Positions 52,949 through 62,918 of a stretch of 64,000 nt of DNA are shown in pieces. The notes under the pieces are model-generated. The model was not told the origin of the DNA and ran no database searches. It worked only from the letters and a program-made list of their open reading frames with translations. Within the stretch, counting starts at the first letter, position 1. Each line of letters opens with the position of its first letter. Source of the stretch: Desmospora profundinema (lineage in GTDB: Bacteria > Bacillota > Bacilli > Thermoactinomycetales > DSM-45169); assembly GCF_031454155.1 (NCBI RefSeq), contig NZ_JAVDQG010000003.1, positions 434,001 to 498,000 of the forward strand. Direction: 5' to 3'. The position numbers and the translations under genes are program-made.

Positions 52949-53868
52949 CGTTCCCTGCCCCCTTTCGGAACGCGCGTGCTGTAACGGTCCAGATAGACGA
53001 GCGAACTGAGCAGCTTGGCAAAGGATGCGAGATGACGGTTATCCATGGGGTGCCAAAACCCGGTTTCCACTTCTGCATAAACGGCCAGCACTCCCACTTT
53101 CTCCTCGTTGGCCACCAGTGGACTGGCGATCATGGAACGAGTGGCGGGTGGAATGGGATACAAGGAGGTTTTAGTTAAATCGTCCCAACTACAGGTGCAG
53201 GCATGCAGCCAAGTCCGGCCTTCCGGTGAATGTCCCGTGAGCGGAGGACGGTAATCCTCAAAGGATTGCGCCAGTCCCACCCAGGAGACGGGGACCAGGA
53301 ATCGGCCGGTTTCGTGTGGAACAAACACGGCCACACCGGGATTTTTCACTTTTTCGTTGGCCATGGCAGACTGAATACTGTCTATAGTATAAGGATAATC
53401 GATGGAAAAAGAGTTCTCAAGTTCAATGTATGCGTGAGTGAGGGCGCTTGAGACCCCGTCCGCCACGATTTCCATCATGGCGACAAAGTCGGTGTTCCGG
53501 TCTGCTTCTGCTTTTTGGTCCTGTTTCAACTCGGACAGAATCTCCTTCAATGTGTCAATCTGTCGATCTTTCTCCCCCATGTATCGGGTGATGGGCTCCA
53601 TCCCGCTGGCGGTTTCGGTCAACGGAGGACCGTGCAACACCGCCGGGTCAATTCGGAAAGGATCCGTTCCTCTCCTTGAATCATTTCCCGTTTCTCCTGA
53701 GCGGTGAAACCAAAAAGGGATCCAATCTCCGCGGATGACACGATAAGCGACGATCAGGAAGAGGACGAAGAGCACAAGGATGGTCGAGACCACCAACCAA
53801 CGAATCCAGGGAAAGTCCCGTGCCATCCCCGCCGCCACTTCCACCCATGATTCTGACATCCATCCCAA
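52945..53868 (-). CDS. membrane-anchored GAF-domain protein
   Basis: 307 residues from TTG at 53868 (GAGAGAGGAGG about 11 bases upstream; ATG at 53859 is an alternative). One transmembrane helix (WLVVSTILVLFVLFLIVAY, ~24-42), a linker with a coiled-coil (~95-120, DRQIDTLKEILSELKQDQ), then a GAF-like sensor domain: PGVAVFVPHETGRFLVPVSW, MIASPLVANEEKVGVLAVYA and LASFAKLLSSLVYLDRY. No kinase, GGDEF or HTH output domain follows. It may sense a small ligand and pass the signal to a partner. Coupled to a 59-residue protein. Confidence 0.8.
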   Translation of the reverse strand: MGWMSESWVEVAAGMARDFPWIRWLVVSTILVLFVLFLIVAYRVIRGDWIPFWFHRSGETGNDSRRGTDPFRIDPAVLHGPPLTETASGMEPITRYMGEKDRQIDTLKEILSELKQDQKAEADRNTDFVAMMEIVADGVSSALTHAYIELENSFSIDYPYTIDSIQSAMANEKVKNPGVAVFVPHETGRFLVPVSWVGLAQSFEDYRPPLTGHSPEGRTWLHACTCSWDDLTKTSLYPIPPATRSMIASPLVANEEKVGVLAVYAEVETGFWHPMDNRHLASFAKLLSSLVYLDRYSTRVPKGGRER

Positions 53869-54104
53869 TGGCGTGAGGTCCTCCTCTCTCTATATAGCCA
53901 CATTCCCTTGACGGGAGAATTTCTATCCAAGGACCATCATGGTTATGGATTTAAGTACGATTCATTTAACTTTAATCTATCGTATCCCATAGGAAATATC
54001 CACCTTTAAATGAAGAGACGCGATATAAGCCGCCCTGGTATGAGGTTCCGATCAGCCGCCAGAAAACGGAGACATCATTTTCAATGATTTAGAGGAGGGT
54101 ATAA

Positions 54105-54131
54105 TAAAAAACCCGCCTCCATAACGGGTTT
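54105..54131 (-). terminator. terminator of the chromate transporter gene
   Basis: On the minus strand AACCCG / CGGGTT stem with a nine-base loop and a run of six T. About 22 bases after the chrA stop. Confidence 0.8.
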
Positions 54132-54152
54132 CATCGTGATGCTTTATGGGTG

Positions 54153-55280
54153 TTAAATAAGGATCATCACCATTCCTAAAGCCAACGCCGATAGGAATAC
54201 TTGCCAAATTTTCCATTTTAATTTAAATAACAATCCCAGAGTGATCACGGCAATCATGACGCTTCCCCAATCATGAAAAACGTCTAATGATAATCGGATG
54301 AGAAAGCTGGCGATTAAACCAACGACAGCAGCGCTCACACCCGCTAGATATCGCTTCAATTTTTTGTTTTCTCTTATTTTATCAAAGTAAGGAGCCCCAA
54401 TCAGTATGATCGAAAAAGCTGGCAAAAAGATGAAAAAAGTGGCTAAAATGGCTCCCCAAAAACCGGATGCAGCATATCCAACAAAAGCAGCCACCATAAT
54501 CAAAGGACCGGGTGTCAGTTCGTTAATCGCTAATCCATCAATATACTGTTCCGTGGTTAACCAACCGTAATTATCTACCGCTTCAAATTGTAATAGTGCT
54601 AAAACAGTGTAAGCTCCACCAAAGCTAAGCGCTCCGACTTTTAAAAATAATAAGGACAGACTAGTCGTTACCGATGCCGCTCCGATTGAAGTCATTGCCC
54701 AGAGCGGCATATCATGGATGCTATATCTTTTATTCTCAAAAGAACGGACGAGGATCATATAAACGAAGCCCATCACTAATAGCAAAAATATGAGGTCCAT
54801 TCGTGTAATAAAAGTTAATGTCACCATCAATAGGGTGATGAAGATTTTTTTACGCTCCTGTAGAACCCCAAACTTGTGGGCAATTCGGTAAAGGCTGAAT
54901 AAAACGATCGCAACCATTACCGGTTTTACACCATATAATAAGCTTTGAGCAATTTCAGAGGTCGCAGCGTATTGAAAATAAGCCCAAGCCAAAAGGGTGA
55001 TTAATATAAAGTTGGGTAACATAAATCCTAATCCGGCCAAAATACCACCTAGAATGCCACGTTGCCGATACCCAACATACATACAAAGTTCGGCAGCTTC
55101 GGGTCCCGGTAACATTCCGCAAACTGCAAAGGCATCTTTAAACCGTTCATTATCAATCCATTTTTTCTTTTCAACCGCATCCTCATGAATGACCTGAATT
55201 TGAGCAGCCGGACCACCCCAGCCTTGCAATCCAATAAGGGTATAAGTCCAAAAGATCGTCCATAAACCGGGTTTCTCCAT
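54153..55280 (-). CDS. chrA: chromate transporter, two-domain CHR family
   Basis: 375 residues, ATG at 55280 with GTGGAAGG upstream. Two homologous halves with ten or more helices. N-terminal half: LIGLQGWGGPAAQIQVIH, FAVCGMLPGPEAAELCMYVG; C-terminal half: LKVGALSFGGAYTVLALLQ, INELTPGPLIMVAAFVGYAASG. These are CHR signatures (GGxxAxIxxxxxE, PGPxx). It exports chromate or related oxyanions. Its DNA is clearly AT-richer than the neighbouring genes (many TTA, ATT, AAA codons), a sign of foreign origin. No chrB regulator is adjacent. A 14-bp palindrome (55313-55326) lies 33 bases upstream of the start. Confidence 0.9.
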   Translation of the reverse strand: MEKPGLWTIFWTYTLIGLQGWGGPAAQIQVIHEDAVEKKKWIDNERFKDAFAVCGMLPGPEAAELCMYVGYRQRGILGGILAGLGFMLPNFILITLLAWAYFQYAATSEIAQSLLYGVKPVMVAIVLFSLYRIAHKFGVLQERKKIFITLLMVTLTFITRMDLIFLLLVMGFVYMILVRSFENKRYSIHDMPLWAMTSIGAASVTTSLSLLFLKVGALSFGGAYTVLALLQFEAVDNYGWLTTEQYIDGLAINELTPGPLIMVAAFVGYAASGFWGAILATFFIFLPAFSIILIGAPYFDKIRENKKLKRYLAGVSAAVVGLIASFLIRLSLDVFHDWGSVMIAVITLGLLFKLKWKIWQVFLSALALGMVMILI

Positions 55281-55312
55281 AATCCTTCCACTCCCATTTG
55301 ACCATAATTATT

Positions 55313-55326
55313 TGAGGAGCTCCTCA
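55313..55326. repeat. 14-bp perfect palindrome upstream of chrA
   Basis: TGAGGAGCTCCTCA, 33 bases before the chrA ATG. Could be an operator or a hairpin in the leader. Its partner protein is unknown. Confidence 0.4.
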
Positions 55327-55491
55327 TCCCTTTTGCTCACGAGGCATGATGGGTGTAAGGTGTAACCCGCGGTTTAAAATCCTCCGTCGATTACGGTCAC
55401 ATTATATATCAACCGTATCCACAGTGAAAAGCGAAAATAACCGGCAAATGCCCTGTTTTCCAATCGAATAACCATCACTTCGAATCATCGA

Positions 55492-55520
55492 TTGGTGTCA
55501 TTCGGAAGATGTGTTATCAT
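55492..55520 (+). promoter_or_regulatory. sigma-A-like promoter of the ABC-F gene leader
   Basis: -35 TTGGTG, 17 bases, -10 TATCAT. It puts the start near 55527 and leaves a ~225-base leader. Confidence 0.55.
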
Positions 55521-55552
55521 GATAATAGTGAAGCGGAATCATCCACCGGTAG

Positions 55553-55593
55553 ATGTCGGTGACGTTTTATAGATGAAACCCGGTTGTGTCTGA
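55553..55593 (+). promoter_or_regulatory. tiny leader ORFs in the ABC-F transcript
   Basis: ATG at 55553 encodes MSVTFYR then TGA (55574-55576); a second ATG (55573) overlaps it and encodes MKPGCV then TGA (55591-55593). A CACCG/CGGTG hairpin (55544-55561) precedes or covers the first start. In combination with the terminator that follows, they look like a translation-sensing leader. There is no strong ribosome site, so this is tentative. Confidence 0.4.
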
Positions 55594-55630
55594 TGTTCTG
55601 AACGATCTCTTGTTGATTGGTAGAATATCC

Positions 55631-55664
55631 AGCCAAATCGGCATGGTGCCGGATGGCTTTTTTT
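55631..55664 (+). terminator. terminator inside the ABC-F leader (attenuator)
   Basis: AGCCA..CGGC with GCCGGATGGCT and a seven-T run, 88 bases before the ABC-F start. No plus-strand gene lies upstream that would need terminating, since chrA runs the other way. So it acts within this leader. Confidence 0.75.
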
Positions 55665-55751
55665 CTGTTTTCCCCGCTCTGTACAGAAGTCTTTTGCTCT
55701 GTCTTCGTGGTACAATGGTTGGGAGTTTGCAAAGGTGGAGGACGGATTCCT

Positions 55752-57368
<1,617 letters not shown>

Positions 57369-57374
57369 TGGTTG

Positions 57375-57417
57375 CGGATGGAGAGCCGGTATAAAGCCGC
57401 GCTCCATCCGTCTTTTC
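57375..57417 (+). terminator. terminator of the ABC-F gene
   Basis: CGGATGGAG / CTCCATCCG nine-bp stem with an inner AGCCG..GCCGC pairing and TCTTTT tail. Confidence 0.8.
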
Positions 57418-57508
57418 ATATAGACTTCCCTGCAACCAAGATTGAGCGGAAGAGCGGGTGATGTTACAACGGCAGTGTGATTTTGAGGCGAGGAAAGGGG
57501 GAACCCAT

Positions 57509-57715
57509 ATGGACGGCAGGCAGCGCCGTTTGATTCAGCCGGGTCAGACGGTGGATATTGTACTGAAACACGATCAACGAACGGGTAAACGGACCCGTGG
57601 CGTGGTGAAGGAGATTTTGACCCGTTCCGCAACCCATCCCCATGGGATCAAGGTTCGTCTGACTGATGGCCAGGTAGGCAGGGTAAAGGAAATTCTGGAC
57701 CATGGACAGGAGTGA
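57509..57715 (+). CDS. ywbE: YwbE-family protein (DUF2196)
   Basis: 68 residues from ATG at 57509 (GAAAGGGGG upstream). Typical short beta-rich YwbE: GQTVDIVLKHDQRTGKRTRG, then VVKEILTRSATHPHGIKVRL and GQVGRVKEIL. Function unknown in the family. The end overlaps the start of the next gene by 14 bases, so the two are coupled. Confidence 0.9.
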   Translation: MDGRQRRLIQPGQTVDIVLKHDQRTGKRTRGVVKEILTRSATHPHGIKVRLTDGQVGRVKEILDHGQE

Positions 57716-58283
57716 AAAGGATAAGATCCCATCCATTCCGTTTCTGAAGCGGGTTTCCAAAGTGATGGAGGAAGCGGATCTTGTGCATGCGCTGGGAGGA
57801 AGCGGACTTCTCTATGCGCTGGGCATTCAGAAAAGGGTGAACGACTGGGATCTAACCACTGAAGCCAGCTTGAATGAAGTAAAGGATGCTCTCTCAGCGC
57901 AGGGAATTCTTTATGAGAGGAGAGAAGGGGGAACCCTTTTCGCCAGCTCCTTTCGTCTGGTGATTCTCGGTGGGGAAGGGGAAATGGATTTGATCGGAGG
58001 CTTTGCGATTCAATCCGATGCGGGAGTGTGTCGGATCCCGACCGTTTCCCGTTTTCACTGGAACGGGATCCCGGTGGGGAGTCCGGAAGTGTGGGCGGTC
58101 GCTTATGCCCTGATGGGAAGGAGAAACCAGGCGGATTCTCTCTTTCGATATGTAACCGAGGTGGGAGCGGACCGTGGGATGATCGAATTTCTGTTGCAGC
58201 AACCGTTGCCGACGGATGTATACAGACGCGTCAGGAAGTGGCCGTTCGAGCCGAAAAAACAGGCTGATCACAACCGTGTGTGA
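57702..58283 (+). CDS. nucleotidyltransferase-like protein
   Basis: 193 residues, ATG at 57702, overlapping ywbE. N-terminal part has LVHALGGSGLLYALGIQKRV and NDWDLTTEA, the Gly-Ser and Asp-x-Asp pattern of polymerase-beta type nucleotidyltransferases. A third acid, in EMDLIGGFAI (~residue 93), may finish the site. The C-terminal half is helical. Substrate unknown; neighbours give no clue. Its stop lies in the terminator stem. Confidence 0.7.
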   Translation: MDRSEKDKIPSIPFLKRVSKVMEEADLVHALGGSGLLYALGIQKRVNDWDLTTEASLNEVKDALSAQGILYERREGGTLFASSFRLVILGGEGEMDLIGGFAIQSDAGVCRIPTVSRFHWNGIPVGSPEVWAVAYALMGRRNQADSLFRYVTEVGADRGMIEFLLQQPLPTDVYRRVRKWPFEPKKQADHNRV

Positions 58284-58294
58284 TCAGCCTGTTT
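58257..58294. terminator. bidirectional terminator between converging genes
   Basis: Sixteen-bp perfect stem AAACAGGCTGATCACA with a six-base loop, containing the plus-strand stop codon. Confidence 0.9.
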
Positions 58295-58318
58295 AAATAT
58301 AAGGACATCTATTGTTAA

Positions 58319-58633
58319 TCAGCGTTGCAGTTCCTTCAGGGAATCGGTTAATTGTAGGAACCATTCCTTGTCATGGGTGGTAAGGGCCATGTCGATAAAA
58401 TTAAGCAAATGTCCTTCTTGGTTAAGAGCCGTATCCTCGTGGTGTTTCAGCTGGTCGAGGGTACTGATGGACAGTTTGCCGACCATTTGCCGGTTATCTG
58501 ACTGGATAATCCGAACCTTGGCTGTATTTTGATGAAGATTGATAGATTCGATATATCCTTGAAACAGTTCGTCGTTAATGGTTTTCCCTTTCACCCAGTC
58601 CCCGTCTTGAAATCTGGAAAGCAACGTTTCCAT
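58319..58633 (-). CDS. IDEAL-domain protein
   Basis: 104 residues from ATG at 58633. The N-terminal part (FQDGDWVKGKTINDELFQGY) is beta-rich and binds nothing known. The C-terminus has the IDEAL pattern IDMALTTHDKEWFLQLTDSL. The IDEAL domain is a short helical module found only in Bacillales, in protein-protein contacts and competence/degradation regulation. The ribosome site is weak (AAAGGCGGTG). Convergent with the previous gene. Confidence 0.75.
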   Translation of the reverse strand: METLLSRFQDGDWVKGKTINDELFQGYIESINLHQNTAKVRIIQSDNRQMVGKLSISTLDQLKHHEDTALNQEGHLLNFIDMALTTHDKEWFLQLTDSLKELQR

Positions 58634-58916
58634 GTGTAACACCGCCTTTACAGTGAGGCTCATTGGATCTTGGTTTGTTACCATTGGGGTTACTACTATT
58701 ATATCACGGATGGAAGGGAGCTAAACCTAGTTCGGTGCTTTCAAAGATTTTTCCAGCCATTATAATCAAGGACAGGTGACGTGTCAACCCTGTAAAATCG
58801 CTTCATGGATAGAAAAAATGGATGTGGCGCCTTGACGGATTCTCTTTTTCTTATACAATAACGACTGCAAGCCCGTTTTTGTTGGTTTTATTTACCATAT
58901 AGAAGGGGAGAATCCA

Positions 58917-59958
58917 TGACCGGCAAGTTAAATGGCATACACATGGCCAGGGGCTTGTTCCCCTTGTTGATGGTGGTGTTTTCGGCCAATCAGATCGGTT
59001 CCTCTCTTGGGGAAGAGGCGTGGCTGGGATGGGGGGAGATGGTTCGATCCGGGGCATGGGACTTTTTTTGCTCCTGAGCGGGTTCATTTTGTTCACCCGG
59101 TATCGGGAGCGGATCGGAGAAAAACCGGTCGCATGGACGTTCCTGTTTAAACGTTGGATTCGGATTGTCCCTCCTTATTGGTATATCCTGATTCCGATGC
59201 TTCCTTTCGCCTCCACTTTTACGGGGCGGGATTTGGAAGCGTCCCAGGTGTGGAAGAGTTTGTTGCTTCTTCCGCAGGAGCACCCGATTCACCCTCTGTC
59301 GGGCGTATTATCCCATCTTCTTTTGTTTTACCTGGTGTTTGCCGTCGTGCTCATGCTGGGCAGGGGGAGAGGGACGGTGTTCCTCTCCGGTTGGTTCATG
59401 CTGGTTCTGATTAACTTCTCCAGTGGATTGCTGGACAATCATTGGGTAACCCAATGGATTTTCAGCAAGTATCATCTCTACTTTTTTGTGGGAGGGTTTA
59501 TCGCCTATCTGGTACACAAGGTGGAAATTCCGGCTCCCGTACCTTTAATGATCCTGGGCGGGGCGGGCTTGGCTTTTGCATGGGCCAACGCTGACCGTCA
59601 ATGGCTTCCCCTTGACGATACGTTTACCTATGGCATTCCGGTGGCCACGATCTTGTTGGGGCTGGCCCTGGTCCAAACGCGGATCAATCCTTCCCTGCCA
59701 CGGCTATTGAACGGGCTGGGCGATTCGGCTTATATGATTTTCCTTACCCATATCCCCACACTGACGTTACTCTTTCATGCCGCTGTCCATTGGGGGATGA
59801 TCGATCGACTGGGTTTCGCTTGGACCCATGCGGCAGCAGCAGGACTGGCGGTGGGAATCGGCTGTTTATTGCATGCTTGTGTAGAACGCCCGTTGTTTAC
59901 GCTCCTTCAGATGAATCAAAAGGAACCCAAACCCGCTTCTCAGACAGCCACTTCGTAA
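58917..59958 (+). pseudogene. acyltransferase-3 family membrane protein, frameshifted near its N-terminus
   Basis: The ATG at 58917 (AAGGGGAGAATCC upstream) begins NGIHMARGLFPLLMVVFSAN, the first membrane segment, but stops at codon ~55. In the other frame the protein continues from ~59030: MGLFLLLSGFILFTRYRERI, RWIRIVPPYWYILIPMLP, LGDSAYMIFLTHIPTLTLLF, typical acyltransferase-3 (OafA-like) features, and runs to 59958. The two frames meet at GGGGGG (59031-59036). One extra G would restore one ~347-residue protein with about ten helices. The N-terminal catalytic His in the first helix is also not in its usual context. Sequence error, phase variation or real loss are possible. Confidence 0.72.
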
Positions 59959-59991
59959 ATGGACAGCTCAGTTTAAAGAGGAACGCCCCGA

Positions 59992-60015
59992 CCGGCAATG
60001 GTACGGGGCGTTTAA
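59992..60015 (+). terminator. terminator of the acyltransferase gene
   Basis: AACGCCCCG / CGGGGCGTT stem with a short loop, then TAAT; weak T-tail. Confidence 0.6.
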
Positions 60016-60046
60016 TATGAGATATCGGGCTGCTTTTTGAGAGTGT

Positions 60047-60217
60047 TCATTCATCCGCCGATTCCTTGGCGGTTTTCAAAAATTTTGTGAACCATGCGGC
60101 AGCCAAGATCAGTGCCATGCTTCCCAACCACGCCAAGAGGCCTTGACCTGCATAGGTAGTCGAAGAAATCCATGCGGGAATCAACAACAGACAGATGGAT
60201 GTCCCGTATCGTTTCAT
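60047..60217 (-). CDS. 56-residue membrane protein at the end of the iron uptake operon
   Basis: ATG at 60217 with GGGAGGGATATGAA upstream. Two hydrophobic segments (YGTSICLLLIPAWISS and LLAWLGSMALILAAAWF), then a basic tail. Lies 38 bases after the FhuF-like gene on the same strand. No family known. Confidence 0.6.
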   Translation of the reverse strand: MKRYGTSICLLLIPAWISSTTYAGQGLLAWLGSMALILAAAWFTKFLKTAKESADE

Positions 60218-60255
60218 TTCATATCCCTCCCAGCTCCGATGCGTCCGGCTTGTCT

Positions 60256-61038
60256 TCATCCCTTTTTCTCCGCCAGCGTACGTGTGGCATGGGAAGGTTC
60301 CAGGTCGTGTCTGCGACGGGGACAGTTGCTGCAACAACCGGCCTCCGGCAGACGGTAATACAGGCAGCAGGTTCGTCTGAGCCGGAGAGGCTCCCCTTCG
60401 TCTTCCGGAGGCGAGATCAGGCGAAACGGGATGGAAAGCGGGTTGGGAGTTCTTCCATCGATCCAGGGATTGTTCCGCTGGGTGAGAAAGAGGAAATCTT
60501 CCCGTAGGCGTTTCCGCTCCTCCTCCGTTTCTGCTTCCCGTTCCCAACTTTCATAGTAGTAATACAGGTAGCTGAGGGCACTCTCCCATGATACGGACGG
60601 GGAGAGATGGTCCGATAGGGCATGGAAGAAAGGGGACAAGTGGTTGCAGAAGAAGGCGGCAGTCGCCTGTTGCCGCCAAGATTCCCGTTCTCGGGAGGAA
60701 ACGGGGGCGTTTGTCTGCGTATCGGCGGGCAGGATGAGCCGGACATCCCAACCGTCGCCGAAACGGAAGAGCCACCGCTGTGGGGTTACGGGGATGACCC
60801 GGTTTAACCGGCTGAGAGTAAACAACCATCCCGGCATGATCATGGCGGTGTATCGTTTGGCCAGCATAGAGGCGGCGACGCTCCATTCCTGGGTTCCGAT
60901 TCGCTCCCGCCACTGATCCAACAGTTGCTTACGGCTCGTTGGTTCCAACAATGAAACGGCAGGAATGTCTCCCATTTGTTGCCCGGATTCAAATGACCAG
61001 CGGAACCGGTTTTCCAGTACAGCGGCATCTTTCATCAT
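60256..61038 (-). CDS. FhuF-like siderophore-iron reductase
   Basis: 260 residues from ATG at 61038 (GGGGAG six bases upstream). The IucA/FhuF-related helical body has WSVAASMLAKRYTAMIMPG. The C-terminal CC-x10-CxxC motif, RRTCCLYYRLPEAGCCSNC, binds the unusual 2Fe-2S cluster of FhuF-type proteins, which reduce ferric hydroxamate siderophores in the cytoplasm to free the iron. It follows the uptake genes, so the pathway runs from import to reduction. Confidence 0.9.
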   Translation of the reverse strand: MMKDAAVLENRFRWSFESGQQMGDIPAVSLLEPTSRKQLLDQWRERIGTQEWSVAASMLAKRYTAMIMPGWLFTLSRLNRVIPVTPQRWLFRFGDGWDVRLILPADTQTNAPVSSRERESWRQQATAAFFCNHLSPFFHALSDHLSPSVSWESALSYLYYYYESWEREAETEEERKRLREDFLFLTQRNNPWIDGRTPNPLSIPFRLISPPEDEGEPLRLRRTCCLYYRLPEAGCCSNCPRRRHDLEPSHATRTLAEKKG

Positions 61039-61040
61039 GA

Positions 61041-61865
61041 TCAACTCCCCGTTCCCATGAGAGTTTTCGGGGATAACATTCTTCCCTGTCCATAGGGAAT
61101 CAACATCGGGGTGCCAAACAGGGGATCCGGGATGATTCGGCAGTCGACTTCGAATACCTCCCGTGCCAGAGCGGGCGTGAGGATCGCTTCGGGAGCTCCC
61201 TGGGCATGGACGCGTCCCTGGCGGATAGCCACCATGTGATCCGCGTAGCGGGCAGCCAGGTTGAGATCATGAAGCACCATCACCACTGTCCGCTTTTCCA
61301 CCCGGTTGAGATTAAACAGAAGGTCCAGCACTTCAATTTGGTGGGTCATATCCAGGTAGGTGGTGGGCTCATCCAGTAACAGGGTATCAGTTCCCTGGGC
61401 GAGAGTCATGGCGATCCAGGCCCGTTGCCGCTGTCCGCCGGACAGGGAATCGACGCTCCGATCTGCGTGCGGAGTCATTTGTGTGACATCCAGAGCCCAT
61501 CGGACCATGCGTTCGTCCTCTTCGGTCCACTGCTGCAGCCAACTCTGGTGGGGGTATCTTCCTTGTTTGGCCAGCTGCAGGACGGTTAGTCCTTCCGGTG
61601 CGGTAGGCCCTTGGGGCAGAATGGCTAACTTACGGGCCGTTTTTTTGGTGGATTGGCGGGCGATGTCCTTTCCGTCCAACCAGACCGTTCCTTCCCTCGG
61701 TTTCAGCAGACGGGCCAACGAGCGTAACAGGGTGGATTTCCCGCAGCCGTTGCTACCGACGAATACGGTTACCTTTCCTTTGGGAATGGACAGGTTCAAT
61801 TTCTGGATGACGGGTTTACCGCCGTAACCCAGTGTCAAGGCTTCTGTTTGCAAACCGGCTGTCAT
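61041..61865 (-). CDS. fhuC: iron-siderophore ABC transporter, ATP-binding protein
   Basis: 274 residues from ATG at 61865 (AATGGGAGGAATCCAC upstream). Walker [12 protein letters not shown]-loop [13 protein letters not shown], signature [17 protein letters not shown], Walker [14 protein letters not shown]-loop [11 protein letters not shown]. The spacing and the [14 protein letters not shown] stretch place it in the FhuC/FecE class. It powers the two permeases encoded just upstream. Confidence 0.93.
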   Translation of the reverse strand: MTAGLQTEALTLGYGGKPVIQKLNLSIPKGKVTVFVGSNGCGKSTLLRSLARLLKPREGTVWLDGKDIARQSTKKTARKLAILPQGPTAPEGLTVLQLAKQGRYPHQSWLQQWTEEDERMVRWALDVTQMTPHADRSVDSLSGGQRQRAWIAMTLAQGTDTLLLDEPTTYLDMTHQIEVLDLLFNLNRVEKRTVVMVLHDLNLAARYADHMVAIRQGRVHAQGAPEAILTPALAREVFEVDCRIIPDPLFGTPMLIPYGQGRMLSPKTLMGTGS

Positions 61866-61880
61866 GTGGATTCCTCCCAT

Positions 61881-62918
61881 TCAGGTGGAGTGACGGTCGC
61901 TCCGCAGCAGGAGGACCAGCAGAAACGGAGCCCCCAGCACAGCGGTGAAGAGTCCCGCCGGCAGGTCTAACGGACTAAAAGCGATCCGAGCGACCCAATC
62001 CGCCGCCATCACGAGCATCGATCCGGTAAGGGCAGCGGCGGGCAACATGCTTCCATAGGCGGGACCGGTTAATAACCGGGCAATGTGGGGGGCCATCAAC
62101 CCGACAAAACCGATGGGCCCAGCGACCGATACGGCTGCCGCCGCCAGGGCGACACCGGTGAGAGTGATGGCGAAGCGGTGCCATTGGATGGCCCCGCCTA
62201 ATCCGACTGCCACCGGATCCCCTAACTGCAACAAGTTGAGCGGTCTGGTCAACAGCCAGGCGAGGGGCAGAAAGACGGTCAACCAAGGCAATAGGTTGTA
62301 GACGGTGGACCAGGAGCTGGCATAGATGCTGCCGGTCAGCCAAACCATTGCCTGGCTGGTAGTATGGATCGGGCTTAAGATTAAAAACAGGGTGGTTAAG
62401 CCTTGTGCTGCCGTCTGGATGCCGATTCCGATCAAAACCAGGCGAAGGGGAGAGACCCCTTCTTTCCATGCCAAGATGTAGATCAAAGCCGCCGCCGCGG
62501 CTCCACCCCCGAAGGCGGCCAGCGGGAGCCAGCCCCCTCCGCCGGAGCCTGTGAATGTGAGAACAGCCACCGCCGCCACTGATGCGCCGCCGGTGACGCC
62601 GATAATATCTGGGGAGGCCAGAGGATTTCGCATCACCCCTTGAAACAGTGCGCCGGCGGTTCCCATGGCGATCCCGACCAGACAGGCGGTGACCACTCGG
62701 GGCAGGCGCAGGCTGTGGAGAATCATCTGGTCGGCGGATGATCCCTGGCCGAGCAATGCCAACCATACGTCCAGCGGCGGGATGGATAATTCTCCGCTTC
62801 CCAGATTGACGGTGAACAACGCACCGTTGGCGAGCAGGAGGGCCAACCATACCCATGGCGCCCGGCGGTCCAGGAGGAAGGAAGCGATCGGAGATCGGAT
62901 GGAGATCGGATATTTCAA
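61881..62918 (-). CDS. iron-siderophore ABC transporter permease 2 (FecCD family)
   Basis: 345 residues, ATG at 62918 overlapping the upstream permease stop by four bases. Nine to ten helices with LRLPRVVTACLVGIAMGTAG, MRNPLASPDIIGVTGGASVA, and PIGFVGLMAPHIARLL, all FecCD signatures. FhuG/FepG-like partner. Confidence 0.93.
   Translation of the reverse strand: MKYPISIRSPIASFLLDRRAPWVWLALLLANGALFTVNLGSGELSIPPLDVWLALLGQGSSADQMILHSLRLPRVVTACLVGIAMGTAGALFQGVMRNPLASPDIIGVTGGASVAAVAVLTFTGSGGGGWLPLAAFGGGAAAAALIYILAWKEGVSPLRLVLIGIGIQTAAQGLTTLFLILSPIHTTSQAMVWLTGSIYASSWSTVYNLLPWLTVFLPLAWLLTRPLNLLQLGDPVAVGLGGAIQWHRFAITLTGVALAAAAVSVAGPIGFVGLMAPHIARLLTGPAYGSMLPAAALTGSMLVMAADWVARIAFSPLDLPAGLFTAVLGAPFLLVLLLRSDRHST

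Noticed and set aside
55313-55326. TGAGGAGCTCCTCA as a riboswitch or chromate regulator site
   Set aside because: A palindrome alone is not enough; no second copy and no chrB gene in the window, so it is listed only as a repeat.
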